Shown in pieces: positions 63,549 to 64,000 of a stretch of 64,000 nt of DNA (positions are counted from its first letter, which is position 1; each line of letters starts with the position of its first letter). The stretch comes from Acanthornis magna (Eukaryota; Chordata; Aves; Passeriformes; Acanthizidae), in assembly GCA_036785705.1 (NCBI GenBank), contig JAWUZG010000029.1, positions 17,898,501-17,962,500 of the forward strand. Reading direction: 5' to 3'. The notes beneath the pieces are model-generated. The model made no database searches. It was not told where the DNA came from and worked only from the letters and a program-made list of their open reading frames with translations. Position numbers and translations under genes: made by a program.

Positions 63549-64000
63549 TAATGTTCATAATATAGCATTTATAATAATGTCATCTATTTGTTGTTAATAT
63601 TACTTGGCTGAACAGGGAACTCAGCTTGGAAGTCAGAAGGAAAAATAAATCATATGTTCTCTGGAAATGAGGTCAGGCTTTGCAGGAAGATTACAGGTCA
63701 TTGATGTTTCAAGCCTGTGACTGTTTTTTGGTGCATTGGGATAATGCCCTTAATACAATGCTTAAATTTTGGGTAAGAACTGAAGTAGCCAGGCAGTTCA
63801 ACTATGTGATTATTGTAGATCACTTCTGGATAAACTATTCCTTCCCTTTTTCCTGTCTTCTTCCTACTACCTACTTCCCCTGCCAGTACATGCTGAGGTA
63901 ATCTCTGGTGACATTTCTTCCAAGCCCTGCACTAGCAGAAGGGTTTGAATATCCATAACTGTGCCCTGGCCGAGGCATTGGCTCTGTTACCCTATGGGTC
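63549..64000 (+). other. End of window, no recognised feature
   Basis: Ordinary AT-rich sequence after the short CR1 remnant. A 73-codon open frame at 63680-63901 has no domain or splice signals that I can support. The proposed intron continues past the window. Confidence 0.5.

Noticed and set aside
1..64000. Possible bacterial or phage system, CRISPR array or operon
   Set aside because: There are no spaced direct repeats of CRISPR type, no adjacent co-directional genes and no ribosome-binding sites. CR1, ERV LTRs and the CpG island show that this is vertebrate DNA.

Overview
This window is vertebrate nuclear DNA and most likely comes from a bird. It is AT-rich with a single sharp CpG island. 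Its interspersed repeats are CR1 LINE fragments and long terminal repeats (LTRs) of the ERVL and alpharetrovirus-like types that are typical of avian genomes. There are no operons, CRISPR arrays, rRNA genes or convincing tRNA genes, and no long intact reading frame. The many short open frames across the window are what unselected AT-rich DNA gives by chance.

Layout. Bases 1-5189 are upstream DNA in which I recognise nothing. Bases 5190-6260 are a CpG-island promoter with an 89-base polypurine (AGG)n tract, an E-box and GC boxes. They contain a probable first exon that ends at a splice donor at 5894/5895. A well-formed 82-base internal exon lies at 10374-10455, with a good pyrimidine-tract acceptor and a perfect AAG|GTAAGT donor. 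If the ATG at 5865 is used, exon 1 ends in phase 0 and joins exon 2 in its only open frame, giving about 37 residues before the next splice. I do not recognise the protein. From 10456 to the end I see no other convincing exon, so the rest reads as one very large intron, or as the start of a gene extending past the window.

The presumed intron 2 carries the mobile-element record. CR1 pieces lie at 18650-18890 (-), 25559-25942 (-), 37408-37826 (+), 50925-52236 (+, with reverse-transcriptase remnants) and 63494-63548 (-). There is a complete solo ERVL-type LTR at 24062-24655 with a perfect 5-base target duplication (CCTGG). There is a compact 261-base alpharetrovirus-like solo LTR at 32901-33161 (-) with a 6-base duplication carrying one mismatch. 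A third, degenerate LTR-like sequence starts at 29739 (-) and contains a perfect 18-base palindrome with a poly(A) signal on each strand. Simple repeats include (CTCTT)18, (AGG)15, (TTGG)6 and poly-C runs of 22 and 14.

The most interesting non-repeat signals are the phase-compatible two-exon gene start, a near-perfect RFX X-box with an imperfect direct copy just upstream (28039-28077), a 13-of-14 CTCF-like core (21527-21540), and an overlapping pair of inverted repeats (11281-11330). I found no evidence for a new multi-gene system. All family assignments come from reading the sequence and from memory, and no database search was run.
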